A stretch of 64,000 nucleotides of DNA from Larimichthys crocea (Eukaryota; Chordata; Actinopteri; Sciaenidae): the NCBI RefSeq assembly GCF_000972845.2, contig NC_040013.1:6846061-6910060 (forward strand). The letters are read 5' to 3'. A program made the position numbers and the translations under genes. Each line of letters begins with the position of its first letter. Positions within the stretch are counted from its first letter, which is position 1. The notes below the pieces were generated by a model. That model saw nothing but the letters and a program-made list of their open reading frames with translations, did no database searches and was not told the DNA's origin. Of this stretch, positions 27,501 through 41,161 are shown one piece after another.

Positions 27501-28437
27501 ACTCCCTTTAAGATAAACATTAGAAGGAGAGAAATCACGACCTGTCATGACCTAAACTTGGTGTTCTCAGTTCCCACTATAACACAATCACTTTTCCTGG
27601 CACCAGCATCTAGTGGCCAGAGATGCTACAATTCAAAGTACTTCTGCAGCCCTGGTGAGAGGACTGAAGTACTGTAAAGCAATTTTCTTGCCATCAAAGA
27701 AAACAATAGAGTTCTCAGGAAATTAGATTTTATTTCTTAACTTTGCTTCTGCCCCACTTTGTGAAAAACCCCAGCAAGTACATATTGTATGTCCCCTAAG
27801 ACAGTTAGCCTAAATACCAGTGTACCTGTGGAAGAGCTGAAACACAATACACAGCTACTCTATGAAATATTTAACATTTATCTTCCCAACACGAGCTAAC
27901 ATTGCACTGATCAGACAGAATCCAAGATGACCTTCTGAGGAATCAAGTCTCCAGATGAATTTTCAAAGCATGTACGTATAAATTCTCCATATGCTTTCAG
28001 CTGCCGGGTCATATCAAAGTCAACTCACGGGTTGAAGTCCAACATATAAAACATGGAGGGAGGCCATTGCACTCCCATCAGCTCACTGGCATGTAATACT
28101 GTGCAGTGAGCTGCTGGGTATGTGTGTCAGTGTGTGTTTGTGAGTGCGTACACAACTGTCCACAGTGCTGCGAGTCAATCACATGTATATCAGAGAGAGA
28201 GAGAGATAGAGAAGCTGTGTGTATGCACATGTAATCTGTGTGAAGTGAAGTGTGTGTTGTATTTCTCTGATGTTGTACATGTGTTGCTGCTGCTGCTGCT
28301 ACGTGAGGTCTGTCAGAGATGCCATAACGTGATTTTGTTTTTTTGTGTGTATTTGTTTTGCTTGAAGTTTTGCTCTGGCTCTTATGTCCCGCGTGTGTGC
28401 GTGTCTCCCTGTTACTGCATCTATCTATCCAATCATG

Positions 28438-28475
<38 letters not shown>

Positions 28476-31400
28476 AGTTTGTGTATCTCTACAAGTGTGT
28501 GTTTCATATGTAGCGTTGTGTGTAATTTTGACAGTATTCACATTAAATAATTCATCTAATTTATTTTAAACATCTGAAACTGGCTTCATATAAATCTAAT
28601 CCTGTACTATAAAGTGGCTCAAACACACACACGTATTACCTTTCTCCCCCTCCTCACTCTCCTCGGTTTGTTGGGAATGAAAAGTAAAAGATTAACATGC
28701 ATCAAGAGTAAAAAATAGGTTCAGTGAATTTCCTGCATGCCTGACTGAAGCACTCAGCGGGCTGAATGGCTCACATGACTAAAGCATAAAAGACAAAATC
28801 AGAGAGTTGTTTGCTTGTTGTTTGCTAAGTGGATAGACAGAGAGCGAGGTGAAAAGAACGAAGGAATGCTGTCCTCACTCCACCATGGCTGTCAGATTGC
28901 ACAGTTTGGTTTGGTCGGTTTGCATCTGGGCATTTCCTGCAGCACTTTGCTCTTAGCACAGTTACTCACACGCTGGTTAGAAATCAGACATGATAATAAC
29001 ACAACAACGTACAAAGTCACATGTCCATCAGCTCAGAAAGAGTCAAGATTTTAAAGGCCTTTCTAGCTCAGATTTGTGCCTAGTCTCACTGGAGTGGTGA
29101 TCACCTGCTAAGCAGAGGGGATTTATACACAGCCTGATATATTTCGGGTATACACAGGGATAGGAATCAAGAACCGGTTCCATTTGAAAAGCGGCTACAA
29201 ATTGTCTGATCCATCCTGAATCGTATGCCTCTGAGCTTATCCATTCCTTTCACCAATGCTATCATATCTTTCCTACAGTTGTAATGTCTGTAAAATCATC
29301 ATTCAAACGACAGTGGAAACACATCTTTGATACCTTAATGCTTTTTTGATACCATATATTTAAAACAATGCTGATATAAAATAATGTTGTTAATTTGTCG
29401 TTGCTGTATGATAAAGCGAGAGAGAAAAGGGAAGAGGTGGAGTGAGCCAGTGCATGCGCGTAGTAGGTGAGAGGTGTAGGGTAAACAGAAGGAAGAGCGA
29501 GGTGAGCAGATTCAATTAGTTTGTGAGTAAGCACTAAAATAAGGAGAATTAAAATGGTGACATAATCCACCTACTATAAATATGGTAATGTATTCAAATA
29601 AAACATAAAACCTGCCTGAGTTAAACTGTTATTTTGTGGGGAAAATAAAAAACTGGTCCTTAATGTGTGTTTACTGACTTTTTCCTGTACCAGCTCTGTG
29701 TGCAGGTTGTTGTACTTTGTGTGACGGGGACTTGTTTCTTGTTTCTGTTTGCTATGATAGTGAAAGAGATATAGTACAAGTATTGTTTCTTTCATACTTA
29801 TTGTGTATAAAAAGTATAAAATTATGTTATCATGACAGCCTTACTTTACTACAATATGGGCTTAAATACCACGTTGACTCTCTATGCACAAGTGCTACTG
29901 CTTTTCAGCTGAGCAGCACAGCCCTTACCAAAGATTTATATCCCATGTTACAACAAAATAAGTGTCACAGGCAAGTTTAACAGATTATGCTTAAGCAGTA
30001 TCAGTAATGGCATTCATTTAAATAAAATCTTAATTCTCATGTATTCAGATTTCAAGTAGTTTGTTGTTACTTTTTGTTACTCTGAAGTGAAATGAAGAAT
30101 ACTTGGTGTTTGAGAACTTGATTTAAATTAATCTCCTTTTATTGGAAGCGTTCAAGGAGAACAAACGTTTAAATGATTAAACTATAATTCATTACATAAA
30201 AATCACTTAACCAATTAATTACATACAATTGGTTAATTGACATCAGTAATAAAACACAGATGGAAATTATACTGTATAGCTTAACAAGCTGGTGTAGTCC
30301 TCGTTTAGGATTATTACTGTAGTCTGACTAATAACAGACATGCTTCTTCACCAAGCTGTGGAGGATAAAAGTGATCACTGCATCATGAGTTGGAATATTT
30401 TCCAACTTTTCCAAATGCCCCAGTTAATCATACAACTTTACAAATGTATTTGACAGCAGTCCAAACAGTAGCTGCAAGTATTTACACAAACAAACACACA
30501 CAGACAGACTCACATGTGAGAGAGAGAGAGAGAGAGCTGCATATTCTCACAGGAGGGAACACCCATATCCCCACACTGTCCTAGCAGACAGTCTTTCACG
30601 GACAATAAACATCTGCAGCATTTTACTCTCTTAAACCTGGAATAAGTGGTTTTATTGGTCACTTAGAGGTGTGATTTTTTTGTGATTTGTGAAACCAACA
30701 CTGCACCTGGCAAACACAAATCCAATATTCACTCTATTTGAGCTCTGTTTCAGTCACCTTGTTAAATATCTGGTGCTCTGGCTACTAAATGCTTCACTCT
30801 GTTCACCAGTAGTTTCTAACTGCGCCTGTCTGTCATCTAATGTTAAGCAGATAATGTACAGAGACTTTTTACTCAAAATAGTTGCCTGTTGTGTCCAAGA
30901 ATGATGCCATGGGAGCGGTGACAGTGAACCAAAGTGGAAACGTTGCAGCTGGAAGGCCAAATAACGAGCTGAAACTGCCTATAAAGCTCTGTGAAGCCAA
31001 TTCAGACAATAATTGAGTGACCCCTTTCATAGCCACATTGTTATTTCACACATTGTTAGAGTAGAACATCCCTTGCAGCCGCTTTAAAAGAACATCCTTT
31101 AAATTAGATAGTCCATCTCTGCCCATGGCATGCAGCTATCGTGTTCACTCATTTTCTGAAATGCACATGCAAGACGAGCCATTGTATCAGCGGTGTCCAA
31201 ACTTTTTTTTTTTTAAAGAGATTTGACAAATTGAACATTTTAAAATGAAAAAATACCAATAAAAGTTACATACAGATGCACTGTTCTGTACAATGATCTT
31301 TTTTTTCTTCTTTTTTTTTTTAAATGACAATGTAACCAAATCTAAGCCAATCAGGCGTGAACAAATCTAAAAAACAATTTTGCCTCTCTTTCACATCTGG

Positions 31401-33370
31401 AGTCAGATAATACAGATTAAATTGTGTGGAATACGTTAAACTTGCATGAAGTTGATACAAATCTTAAGATCTTAAAATGTGAATTCTTCTTCTGTCAACA
31501 TTCAAGTCAAGTTTAAAATGTGTCACTCTTGCTCTTGTCTTTAACAAAATGATTCAGAAAGTAATATTTTGTGTCACATCTACAGATATATTACACCAGC
31601 AGTTATGTCCTTAAAGGTTCAAATGCGTCGCCATGTCAACCAAAAAAGACAAATCTTCCAGCCATACAGTATCTGACAATCCTAGCGGGCCATAAATAAT
31701 ACATTTTAAAAATGAAGCTTACTTGGACATCCCTGCATTACACCAAAATCTGGCAACACTTACTGCTTATTTCATACCGCTTTAACACCCATCCATTTGG
31801 TAAAGTTAGCTTTGAAACATGTGAGACAGTGCGAGTGGGAGTTCATTTTAGAATAATGAGCTGAATTTTTGCTTCTGTCTGCTTTACTTTACGGAGCAAA
31901 AACAGTATCTTTACTGGAATGTGTTGCCATTATTCATGCCTCACCATTAATCTCCTTGGCTAGCCCTCACTGCCTCTACAAAAGGTTAGGACTGCTGGGA
32001 TTGAGAAGAGAGAGAAGAGATAATGATCTCTGCCAATATTCATCCTTTAGAAAGCGTCTTTGCTCAAAAATCCCAAACGATCACAATGATTCAGTGTTTC
32101 TCCTCAATTTTTATCTATGTCAGAAACGGAGCCAGTAAAATTCACCACCAAAACTGAGAACAAATCCATCTGAGTTTACGAAAAACTTCACAGGTACCGA
32201 GGACCACTTGTGGCTCTGAGCACTGATGCTGGACTGAAGCTCTGCTAACGTGCTGCTCTCGTTACGCCTCCTGTGTAGACACGCTGTAACAGTAAGGGTC
32301 ATTTTATTCCCCCCTTCATTGTTGCACTGTGTTGCACCATCATGATTAAATATTTCGGCAAGGTCAATTATTCATGAAGGGGATTTTTGTTATTTTACCT
32401 TGTGCTGCATTTTAAATTTACAATGTAAAGATAATCTCAAATGTGTCGGCAGCAAAGATTACAAAAAGTAAAAAACGCCTCACCTGAGGAGCACAGAAGC
32501 ATTTTATATGCAACATCAACATTTGTGTGCATTTTATTATGTTGCAACTTACGCAGATTGCAGATACTAACTTTAGTACTCAAGGATATTTTATGTGACA
32601 GCATGTTAGTTTTTTATTCTGAATGTTAAAATGTCTTTTCAAACTCTTGTGTGTGATAAAAGGAGGCTTAATCTCATGTGTATCAGCAGTGCAGCTCGTC
32701 AAAAGGAAAGAAAAAGATGAACTATCAGCACTGGTCTTTGAAGCAGCATGATGTGACCTGAAGTACAGAGGTGTCTGCTGGATTTAACATTAAGAAGAAG
32801 TGCATGTTGGATTCCGGTGCTTGAATCCATAGACTGCCATGTCAGGAAACATAAAAATTACTGCACTGTACGAGGAATTATTTCCACTTGACAAGTTTTT
32901 TTACAGGTCACTTAGAGCTGTGATACGTTGAGCTTTTCTGAATCAGGGAGGCCTGAAGTTTGAGCTTGGGGCTCCGGGAGTTCTGTGTGCCTGGAGAAGG
33001 CTAACTCCCTCAGGGTATACTCACCTGTGGTTCATGAGGTCATGGGGAGGAGAGGACAGGGGAGGAAACTAAATGGAAGATGAAGAAAAACAACACATTT
33101 CTGCTGCTTTTAATATTTTTGGCACAGCCTGGCGAAAATGGCGTCTCCTCTCATCTCATTTTCAGTGCCCTCACCTTCTCATAGTCTTCTTTGAAAACCA
33201 TCCTTCTCGTACCCCTCCTCTCTTTGCACACCCTTCCTTTCTCTTCCAGAAGCATCTCTAAATTTCGCATGTCTCCCCCTCTCTCTGGCTCTCTCTCCCC
33301 CTCAGGTGCAGATGTAGCTCGTTTAGTTAATTACTGTCATTTCCGCTTGGTTAGTGCTCACAAACACATC
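27501..33370. other. Intergenic, no gene recognised
   Basis: AT-rich DNA containing a GA run (28192-28208), a (GT)n at about 28442-28469, a GAGA run at 30518-30535 and T runs near 31203-31214 and 31300-31320. The text near 29158-29200 (aatcaagaaccggttccatt) recalls another fish repeat but is too short to place. On the minus strand a splice-donor-like CAG/GTGAGTA occurs at about 33035, without a supportable exon. Confidence 0.45.
28442..28469. repeat. (GT)n microsatellite
   Basis: Uninterrupted GT dinucleotide run of about 28 bases, inside a longer TG-rich context (28110-28520). Confidence 0.9.
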
Positions 33371-33371
33371 C

Positions 33372-33373
<2 letters not shown>

Positions 33374-33414
<41 letters not shown>
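33374..33414. repeat. (CA)n microsatellite
   Basis: Uninterrupted CA run of about 40 bases, followed by taaacg. Confidence 0.95.
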
Positions 33415-33419
<5 letters not shown>

Positions 33420-35860
33420 CGCCTAACTTAAAATATGAGACGCCTACGCATATGTTATCACAAATGAAGCTCACGTTACACACGAACACAGTTTTGTATG
33501 TATGCTCACACATAATAAAAACACATTTAAAGCCATATAAAGATGATATAAACGCGGTACCCATTTGACACATATTTATATATACGTGTCTGTGCTATAG
33601 ATGTATATTGTGTTGAGAAATTAATTTACCATTTTTCATCTTGGGGAAGAAGCCAGCAGCGAGAGTAGAAAAACAATAATAAGAAAGATTTTAGCAGGAG
33701 AGGCTGAGGTTGTATGAAGGTTTTCTGAGAGCCATGGATGATGAAATAAAAAATAAAACATCTATAAAAAGATCAACACAAACGAGGAGTGAATTTGTTT
33801 TTATACAGTATATCACTATCAAAATCTCATTATACAGTAATCTATTATAGTGACTACTGTCCATCCTTTCTGCCGTCCTATCCCACATCTCTCACTCACT
33901 CCTTCCTTCCTAAATAGTTAAAATACACCAGTTAATTTTAGCTTTTGAACATAATTAGTGACATATTTCTGATGTAAGCACTGACTGGGGGGGGCTTAAC
34001 TTAAGGGACTGCACGTCCACACTGTCTTCTACATGGTTTGTGCAGTACTCCACAGGGCATACGCAAGATGTTTTCAATTGCAAATACAGAGTGTGCGTGG
34101 GAGGGTTGCCATTGCTGAGGAATGAAAATGGGGAGAGGAGTTGAAGCTGCAGCAAACGAGGTATGGCAGGAAATGAGATGGGACATAAGAGGTGGGTAAG
34201 GGCCAGGAACAAGAGACAAAAAAGTGCCCTGTACAGTCAGGCCACGGTTTATACACAGAGTAGATGGTTTGGATTTAGCCCCCCGAAACAATTTCCTCCT
34301 CACCCATCACTCTCCAATAAACAAAGAAAAAATGGCAGCAAAACAGAGGGTCTCTGAGAGACAAAGGTTACGCACAAACTGCATTTTTGTTCTCTCTAGC
34401 CACACTGAACTCTGTGTTCTCCTGTGAATAGCTGACACATGGACTCTCACTCTCACACACACCCTGCTTTCTGTTTGTCATCCTGTCTCCTCTCATGTTA
34501 TCCATCTCTTTGTCTCTCTGCTCACCTCTCTGCTGTTTTTTTAATCACTTTCCATTCATCTTTTCCCTGCAAAGCTCTGCTGCAGCTGGTGTTACTTTAC
34601 AAAAAAGAAAACACAACAAGCACCTTGAGATGTAACAGTGTCTAACAGAAAAAACATGCATCAGTTGTGCACAGGGTGTGTGTTAAGCGATCAAAAAGGG
34701 ATGATCCATTTAAAGAATTCACATCATGGTGACTTATCACATATTAAAAAGGAGGGGGGACGACTATAGAGGGGATCTCCAAAATCCCATTAAAACATAT
34801 AAAGCTGTTGTATAATCTAAACATTTACAGTCATCGGAGTAATGCAAAAAAAATGTAAATATGCACGATTACAGCATCTGATCACATTAGTGAATATGGT
34901 GCGTCTGCACACACATATTGCAACTGCATAAACGGAAAGCACCCAAGACAGCTTTCTATTACTCCGACCCCAAAAACACTGTCAGTATTGTTTTCTCCTG
35001 ATATCTGCTAGGCGTAGCTCAGGATGATGCAATTGTGTTGAGCGGGGAAGACAGAATTTATAATTCATCTGCTCTGAAAAGTAACTTGACTTGACTCCGA
35101 GGATGCATTCACGCTGTTTGGTATTGCACTCTGTTGCTGTGTTTGTATTGTTTTTTTCTCGGCGGATCAAGCGGACAAAGATTGATATTCATCCCCTGGT
35201 TGGAGAGGATTTCTGAAACTTCCAAAAGCATCAAAGGTTTAGGTCAGACTCGATCAGATATTTTCCCAGGCTATGATTTAAAATGTGTTAGTTATCATTA
35301 CCATCAGCTCCCTGAATATATAATCAAAATCAATTAATACAGAAGGAGTAGCTGCTGGACTGAAGCAGCTGTCAGACGATGTGCTGAGAGCAACACCTTG
35401 ATGAAGAATAAGCTGCTTCTCCAGCCTTTTTGGCACTGCTAAGCAGCATCTATATTTCTACTCGTGTCCATGTGTAAATTCATATGCATCTGCTTTGAGC
35501 AAATCTAACTGAGACTTTTAGTATTTTAAAACCACAGTGAGAGACTTCAGTAATATAATATCAAACATTTCGCAATCACAGCCTCTTTTAAGTGAGGATT
35601 TACTTGTTTTTATTCATTCTCATTGATGTTAATTAAATACTTTTTTGTTGTTTTGAATGTTGGACTCTGGTTCTCATTATTTTTTGACATAATATCACAC
35701 ATTTTTGACAAAGTGTGTGATATTATTTTCTCCAATTTCATTATAAGTCTTGTTATTGTTTACTTTGATTGCTGCTAAATTGTTTTTTATTAGGATTTGA
35801 CAGTTGTTTAATTAAATATTGGAAGATTAAGAAAAGGAACATTCACATGCTCGACTATTG
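33415..35860. other. Intergenic, no gene recognised
   Basis: AT-rich DNA with a G run near 33988-33994. Overlapping frames at 33955-34430 on both strands give no recognisable protein. No RNA gene or clear repeat. Confidence 0.45.
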
Positions 35861-35969
35861 GCTCTCTGTAAATAGTATAAAGAGTATGGTCTAGACCTGC
35901 TCTGCATGAAAAATGTCATGAGATAACTTTTGTTATGATATGGCGCTATATAAATAAAATTGAATTGAA
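35861..35969 (+). repeat. 3' tail of a teleost retroposon
   Basis: The segment runs through 'agagtatggtctagacctgc', 'gagataacttttgttatgat' and 'tggcgctatataaataaaat' and ends attgaattgaa. This wording and the short ATTGA-type tail are, from memory, a very common 3' end of fish SINE/LINE-type retroposons. Only the tail is visible, so it is 5'-truncated, as is usual for retroposition. Confidence 0.6.
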
Positions 35970-36418
35970 CATGCGAATGTGAAGACAACCAGAGCTCCAA
36001 AATTAGTATGACTACATTCTGTGTTCAAATTTCTGGACTGCATTTATTCCTTGTGAAATGTTGCCATGCAGCCATTGGCTACAGGTTTCTGATAGTGTTC
36101 GCATATAATAAACATTATAGTGTCCTCAAAAATGTAAAACAGGTTACAATATGGCCACGAAAACATTTGTCTTTATTTGCATGAGTAACTACAAACTGCC
36201 GAGCCCACTTAAACACATTACTGTGCTCTAAACTAAAAATTAACATTTCCAGTGATTTAATTGCACTAAATGGATCAAAATAACAACATCATGATGGTGA
36301 TTTATACTTTGTCAGGTCTGTCCACAAGACGACAAAATGTTTGTTTTCTGAACAGAGTTTTGATCGATGAGGGCTAGGGTAACTTAATTCATAGTAAAGT
36401 AAAGCTGAAGTCAAGTAA

Positions 36419-36610
36419 TCAGCCCTTCCTGGGTTGTCCAAGTTTCTGGCTTACTTTCCTCAAAGTAATGTCCTTTTTTGTCCAATCTCTGTATAAATAT
36501 GTAGCGTCATAGAGCTCTGGGTGCCCACAGCCGGCTACAATAACAACAGCAGATGTCTGCACCTCCACTTCAGCAGGCAGCTTGAGAAGTGAGAGAGAAC
36601 ATAAATCCAC
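36419..36610 (-). pseudogene. Decayed PIF/Harbinger MADF (Myb/SANT-like) domain fragment
   Basis: The minus-strand frame reads a MADF-like core, HPELYDATYLYRDWTKKD, then a VSQKLGQP segment and a stop. This pattern (HPELYD, then a Tyr and Arg-Asp/Lys-Lys helix, then the V...LG helix) is the first part of the Myb/SANT-like DNA-binding protein that accompanies the nuclease in PIF/Harbinger transposons, and of related MADF proteins. The rest of the domain, the acidic linker and the nuclease are absent, and no long frame follows, so I read it as a decayed transposon relic. The GC-richer DNA at 36620-36870, upstream on this strand, may be its leader. A domesticated MADF gene is the alternative but would need a longer frame. 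A decayed Tc1-like element begins about 300 bp to the right. Confidence 0.6.
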
Positions 36611-36924
36611 TTTTTAATCCCAAAAGTTTAAAAAGTAACCCTGAGCTCTCCTCCCTACCACCGGTAAATGGCTCTGGATCAGTGCAGTCCGTCATAACTC
36701 CGGGCGGTTACTCCTCAAGTTTCTGCTCCTGCATTCTCTTCATAGAGATACCCCGGGCTGCTGAGACCAGAAACCCTGGCCTCATCAGCTGTCTGTCAGC
36801 TAGCATCAGCTCTGTCACTCTACCCAGTTCTCACTTCTTTGTCCTCATGTTTGACTGAGGGCGGCCTGAATGCTAAAGTTACCCATCACCTCTCAAGGCA
36901 TAAGTGGTATTACAACTCCATTTG

Positions 36925-37640
36925 AATAAAAGTTGTAACACTTTTTGAAATCCCTTTTGAATTTGATACCAGAGACGTGTTGCAAAAAAGACTCAAAAAG
37001 CTGTAAAAATGCTGAAAGAAAACTCTCACAATTAACTTGGTTAACTGACAGATTAGTAACATGTTGCAGTATAAAAAGAACATCCCAGAGAGGCAGAGTA
37101 AAGATGGAGAGGGGTTCACCATTCTAAAAGACTGCACTGGCAAATAGTGCAACAACTGAAGAATCATGTTTCTCGGTGTAAAATTGCAAAGGATGTGGGG
37201 AAGTCCATAGTAGATAAGGAGTCAAAATGTTAAACTCTGAGAAATCATGGACGCCACGTACTCTGGGCTAAAGAGCAGAGGAACCATCCAGTTTGTTATC
37301 AGTTCACAGTTTAAAAGCCAGCATCCACGATGATATGGGGGTGCATTAGTGCACGTAGCATGATGGGTAACCTCTACATTTCTGAAGGCATCATTAATGC
37401 ACACAGACTTTGAAACAACATATACTTCTACATAGATCTTACTTATTTTAGCAAGACAAACAACTACTGAAATCCTACATCAAGCAAGAATGAGAAAACA
37501 TTCCACTCTCAAGATTACAGAAAATGGTCTCCTCAGTTCACAGAAGTTTATAGAGAAGAAGAGGTGATGCAACAGAGTGGTAAACATAACGCTGTCACAA
37601 CTATTTTGAAATTTGTTGTTGGCATCAAATTTAAAATGGG
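36925..37640 (+). mobile_element. Decayed Tc1/mariner-like DNA transposon
   Basis: The stretch keeps, in order on the + strand, phrases of a fish Tc1-like transposase gene and its flanks that I recognise: 'agatggagaggggttcacc' near the start region, 'gctaaagagcagaggaacc' and 'catccagtttgttatcag' in the centre, then 'gatatgggggtgcattagtg', 'ttttagcaagacaa', 'tacatcaagcaagaatgag', and 'gatgcaacagagtggtaaac' at the expected stop. The reading frame is broken many times and most of the 5' half of the catalytic domain is deleted, so it cannot encode transposase. The 3' end runs into 'gttggcatcaaatttaaaat', the usual non-coding tail. Terminal inverted repeats were not resolved. Confidence 0.7.
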
Positions 37641-40513
37641 CAAATCATAAGTTGTATTTATTGTTATTTTGAATTAAATATATTGTATTAATACATATTA
37701 ATTATATAATTTAGTGTTTTGCACAGAATCACATTTTGTTTCTATTTAGATGACACAGCACAGACACAGCATGCTAACTTTTTGGTTGTACAAGAAAGTG
37801 ACTGGGCTTGTTATGACAATATTCTGTTGATGTTCAAACATTCATGAACTAGTCAAATTTTCATACTGCCCCTTTGAAGATAAAGTTTGCTTTGTGCCAT
37901 TGTTGCTTTTTAAAAAGACTGCTTCTGTCTGTATCATCACTTGGTTACACCAGAGTATTCTTTTCTACTCAATGAGTCTCTCATTTGTTGAATATGAACA
38001 CTTATGCATTCAGGGTGAATTCCAAGTGTGAAATCCATCACATGAACATCAGCAAACAGCAGGAAGAGTGCAAATATGATAATTACAAAAGTCTGTCAGC
38101 ATAAATGTCGCTCCAAAACCCTAACAATGATCAGTCAGTTATTGACCCCCTGTCTTCATTTCAATGCTTCAATTCCTCAGTTACCACAGGGGCCAAACAG
38201 CATGATCTCTTTACAACGTGCTTTGTTTTCTCTGAATTCTGAATCATCATTGAGGGTAGGTAGAAATCTTCATATTTAGGCTCAGGTAGAGCATAACAGA
38301 CGACTTAATTTACTTTTTCAAGCTTCTTCTAGCTTGCAGCTCCTGCAGATCCTCCAGAGAAACTGAAGGAAGCTGCTCAGATAAATCTGTTTGCTAGTGT
38401 AACCTAAACACGCAAAATTATAGCTAATAAAAAAGGACAGATAGACATGTAGTCAGTTGTTATATCTATTCATGTTTAGAGTTCAAAACATGAACCTGTC
38501 TGACAGATCACAGGTGAATAATCAGCAGTGAAAATATCTAAATACTGTCTTACTTAGCATAGCGTTCACATTAATTTTTTTTGCTGTTGTTTGTTTCTTG
38601 TTTTAATGACACGTCAATCTCAAAAAATCACCTTCAGTAGCACCCTTAGGTGATTTAACAACTGCTGCTTCGTTATGCCAATAGAAAAGCTGCTGACTTC
38701 CATCACCTGACTCGCAAAACACTTACACTAAATAACGCCCACACGTTTTCTTTAGTACCATCATGGGTTTGTGTAAACCATGCATACTTAATATTCTGTG
38801 CCATAAGCACTTAACAGATGTGTGGATATTGTAATACATTTGATTCTAACAATGAGTCATGATATGGCTGCAAACCTCTCAGATTTTGTTTAAAAATCAG
38901 TGACCTTTCAGTGACAATAAATGCAGCTGTGGAACAACAGCAGATCAACCTGAGTATTTTGGTAAAATGTTGAGTAAACAGTCCCCAACAGGGCCAAAAA
39001 TGCTCAGCAGGCACCTTAAGCTAGAGATCCTGAGGTTACCTTAAAAGTACTTCAGAGAATTTGCCTGAATCCATTTCAGCTGTCCTCCTTTCTGATCCCG
39101 CAGCTGTGCCCGATCAGAGCGTCTTTCATATCGAGTTCCCACAGCATGGCATTACCTTGGCATCCAGTTAGAAAGGCCATATTGAAAGTAAACTCTAGAT
39201 ATATCCTCAAGAAATAGAAAGGTCTGTTTGAGGGGTGGAGGAGACTCAACTTCTTCCTTTGGGAGAAAACTGTTTTTGTAAAAATGATGGCCATTCCAAA
39301 AGTGTTTTGTGTACTTTGTGTTGTTGGTCCCATTGCCTGGCAATTCCAATAAGAAAGTGAATAAACCTATAGATAATTGGATATCAAACGGCAGAGCAAA
39401 CACTGCCAAGAGAATGGAGTGTTTAACGTGCCCAATTTCCAATTAGGCATTCAGTCTGAATAAAATCAATACTTTGCAGCATCTTGTGCTGCCCGGCTTA
39501 AAGATGTCTTATTTGTCAAACAGCAAGGGGCGATACAAGTCTCATCATGTTTTCTATATCTTCTTAAGATGATTGGATGAAAGCTCTTCAAAATAAACTG
39601 ACCTCTAACTGGAAATAGATTCTCCGACTAAGAAGTACAGAGGAAGTGAAGAGGAATAAAACCTCAAATTGGGGCAAATTAGTTGAAATTTTCTACATTA
39701 GGCATTTATGAAATATCTCAGCAGCATCAGAGGGTGATGAAAAGTCTAGACTTGTGTTGAAATACAACCAGTAAGGAGCAAAGGAGTATCATCACGGCTA
39801 TATGGAGCCAAAACCATGTACCACCAGGCCACACAGGGTTAACCTCAGACCAGATCAGCAGGTACCTGCTGAAAATGCCCATCAAACAAAGTGGCATACT
39901 TGTGCAGTGCATGTGAAGGAATATGTAACAGTTCAGAGATGTTTTATATAACTACATAAATGTATACATGTGCTGGGTCTGCTTCTAAATACGCTCAATA
40001 GTAAGTGGTTGGTTGGTTAAATATTGATACACTGTAAATGGACGAGCAGTACAGCTCCATCTATCAATGATTGGGCAAATGCACTCCTGAAAAAAGCCTT
40101 AATAAATGAGAGTGATACAGTGGACTGTGGATGACTAAAATCAAAATGACCCAATAACTCTCCAGAAGAAATGAGCTTGAGTATACAAGTACTTGTTTGG
40201 ACGTCAGTATGCTCAGATTTATATCTGCGTATGTTAACATAACGTTTAACACTGTTAGTCACACATGCCTTGTAACAGTACAGGCACAAAAAGGGTGATG
40301 TACTTTGAAAAAAATAGACGAATATGCAAGTCACATTCAACAGATGGACAGCAGACAACCTGTCATCACTTCACTAACTAACAGTTTTAGCAAGCACCAG
40401 CAGAGAATGCAGAAAAGATAGCCATCTTACAAAAAATGGTGACTGGAGATATGCTCCTGTTTCTACAAGCTGCTGAGGTTTGTTGAGCCTAAGTACAAGC
40501 TACCATGGCAGAG
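37641..40513. other. Intergenic, no gene recognised
   Basis: AT-rich DNA. The minus-strand frames at 38811-39014, 39076-39442 and 39727-39912 include hydrophobic stretches but no family I recognise. 39727-39912 is the cleanest, and I would not call it a gene without conservation data. No RNA gene or microsatellite of note. Confidence 0.4.

Positions 40514-40548
<35 letters not shown>
40514..40548. repeat. (AAC)n microsatellite
   Basis: About twelve AAC/ACA units in an unbroken run. Confidence 0.95.
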
Positions 40549-40973
40549 GAGCGGACAAGATGTATGAAGAAAGTTCAGAGAGGGCTGATCTGGAAAGTGC
40601 CAAACCAAATTAACTCTAGCGTTTTCTGTTTCTATTCACGTCGAGTTTTCATTTGTACTTGGAACAATGAAATTACTTAAAATGTCCATCCTTACTCTGC
40701 AGCCTCGTTCCTGTCTTGCCTCCCTGCCTTAGTTTTGATGACGCTCTGCCTCTTTATTGACCGCCGCCTGCCTGCCTTTGCCCTTTGGCTCCATTTGCTG
40801 GATGTGTCTGCCATTCAGTGGCCGATTATTAACCCCGATTACAGACAGAGTAAAGGCTGTTGTATTTGGAACTGGCTTGTCTGCTGAGTCTGTTTCTCAG
40901 TCCAATTCCCCCTTTTCCTGAAGGTGTTACACGCAAACAGGAATGTACACAGATAAACGATGGGCACTGCTGC

Positions 40974-41011
40974 TTATCTATCACCCCTGATGTGTCAGGA
41001 GTGATAGATAA
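40974..41011. repeat. Near-perfect inverted repeat (hairpin)
   Basis: Two 17-base arms, ttatctatcacccctga and tcaggagtgatagataa, are reverse complements with a single mismatch and are separated by the 4-base loop tgtg. Because of this symmetry both strands can encode the same short peptide phrase (SITPD-SGVIDK). Pairing does not continue beyond the arms, so the 38-nt foldback is shorter than a typical animal pre-microRNA. Confidence 0.9.
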
Positions 41012-41100
41012 AAAGATTATTGTTTTTAATGCACAAGCACACATGAAAAAAAGTTTACTTTAACTCCAGAAGATACTTGACATAAGCAAATTAATGCTCT

Positions 41101-41122
41101 ATATTATATATATATATATATA

Positions 41123-41161
<39 letters not shown>

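Noticed and set aside
33030..33060. Minus-strand start/donor pair (ATGAACCACAG/GTGAGTA)
   Set aside because: Only the donor is convincing; no upstream promoter or downstream acceptor exon could be matched.
39727..39912. Hydrophobic minus-strand 61-codon frame as a membrane protein exon
   Set aside because: No family recognised and no proper acceptor/donor pair in frame; it could be repeat-derived.
40974..41011. microRNA precursor
   Set aside because: The foldback ends after 17 pairs with a 4-base loop, too short for Drosha/Dicer processing, and the flanks do not pair.
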